Assembly (NCBI RefSeq): GCF_027887165.1
Contig: NC_077228.1
Coordinates: forward strand, 104,431,799-104,495,798
Length of the DNA stretch: 64,000 nt
Direction of reading: 5' to 3'
Source: Monodelphis domestica
Taxonomy: Eukaryota; Chordata; Mammalia; Didelphimorphia; Didelphidae
In this document: positions 63,875 through 64,000 of the stretch, one piece after another
Layout of the letters: every line of letters starts with the position of its first letter
Position numbering within the stretch: the first letter of the stretch is position 1
Notes under the pieces: model-generated
The model's input: only the letters and a program-made list of their open reading frames with translations
Told to the model about the DNA's origin: nothing
Databases searched by the model: none
Made by a program: the position numbers and the translations under genes

Positions 63875-64000
63875 AAATATTTATTAAACTTCTACTAGGT
63901 GCCAGGCAATGTGCTAAGAGCTGTGTGTGTAAAGAAGCCTTATACAGGATAAATGGGGGGAAGAGGGAGAATCAGTAGGGGTAAGGCACTGAAATTAAGA
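63875..64000 (+). repeat. Ancient amniote repeat, opening (runs off window)
   Basis: AATAAATATTTATTAAACTT, CTAGGTGCCAGGCAATGTGC, ATACAGGATAAATGG and GGCACTGAAATTAAGA are present; a new copy continues beyond the window. Confidence 0.65.

Overview
The window is mammalian, almost certainly marsupial, nuclear DNA. Two host genes are recognisable from their splice-delimited coding exons, and everything else is intergenic or intronic DNA packed with interspersed repeats. The commonest repeat is a roughly 190-bp tRNA-headed CORE-SINE of the marsupial MAR1/WSINE1 type, with more than 30 copies. MIR-type SINEs, SINEs with RTE (BovB-like) tails, L1 and RTE LINE pieces and several very old amniote repeats accompany it. 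The species cannot be fixed from the sequence alone.

Gene layout: the last three coding exons of RNPEP (aminopeptidase B) lie on the + strand at 616-840, 2877-3019 and 4646-4804, with a poly(A) signal at 5141. About 16.5 kb further on is a complete ELF3 gene (epithelium-specific ETS factor, also called ESE-1), also on the + strand. Its TATA/CCAAT promoter lies at about 21.38-21.67 kb, a non-coding exon 1 ends at 21847, and eight coding exons run from 22707 to 27499. They give a 369-residue protein with PNT, AT-hook and ETS domains, and the poly(A) signal is at 28279. RNPEP followed by ELF3 in the same orientation is the conserved mammalian order; in human a long gene-poor interval follows before GPR37L1, and that fits the empty 28.3-64 kb here.

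Non-coding layout: between the genes there is a CpG/YY1/ETS promoter-like cluster (7.1-7.6 kb), two divergently oriented CTCF-type motifs (9.07 kb weak, 20.24 kb perfect), a broken unidentified coding-like stretch on the minus strand (13.76-14.43 kb), the C-terminal end of a LINE ORF (16.0-16.5 kb) and a 550-bp polypyrimidine tract. A head-to-tail inverted SINE pair lies directly upstream of the ELF3 promoter. Downstream of ELF3 the notable items are a G-rich/ZNF143/X-box promoter-like cluster (37.7-38.3 kb), a non-autonomous element with 70-bp terminal inverted repeats (39.58-39.92 kb), and two mutually complementary tetranucleotide tracts (40.8 and 43.1 kb). There are also LTR fossils (41.3-42.1 and 54.50-54.82 kb), L1 fragments (33.7-34.6 and 44.9-46.5 kb), an RTE LINE end (60.7-61.65 kb) and several repeat-poor stretches that could be enhancers.

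Nothing here supports a new multi-gene system. The most testable leads are the regulatory ones around ELF3 and the unclassified inverted-repeat element.
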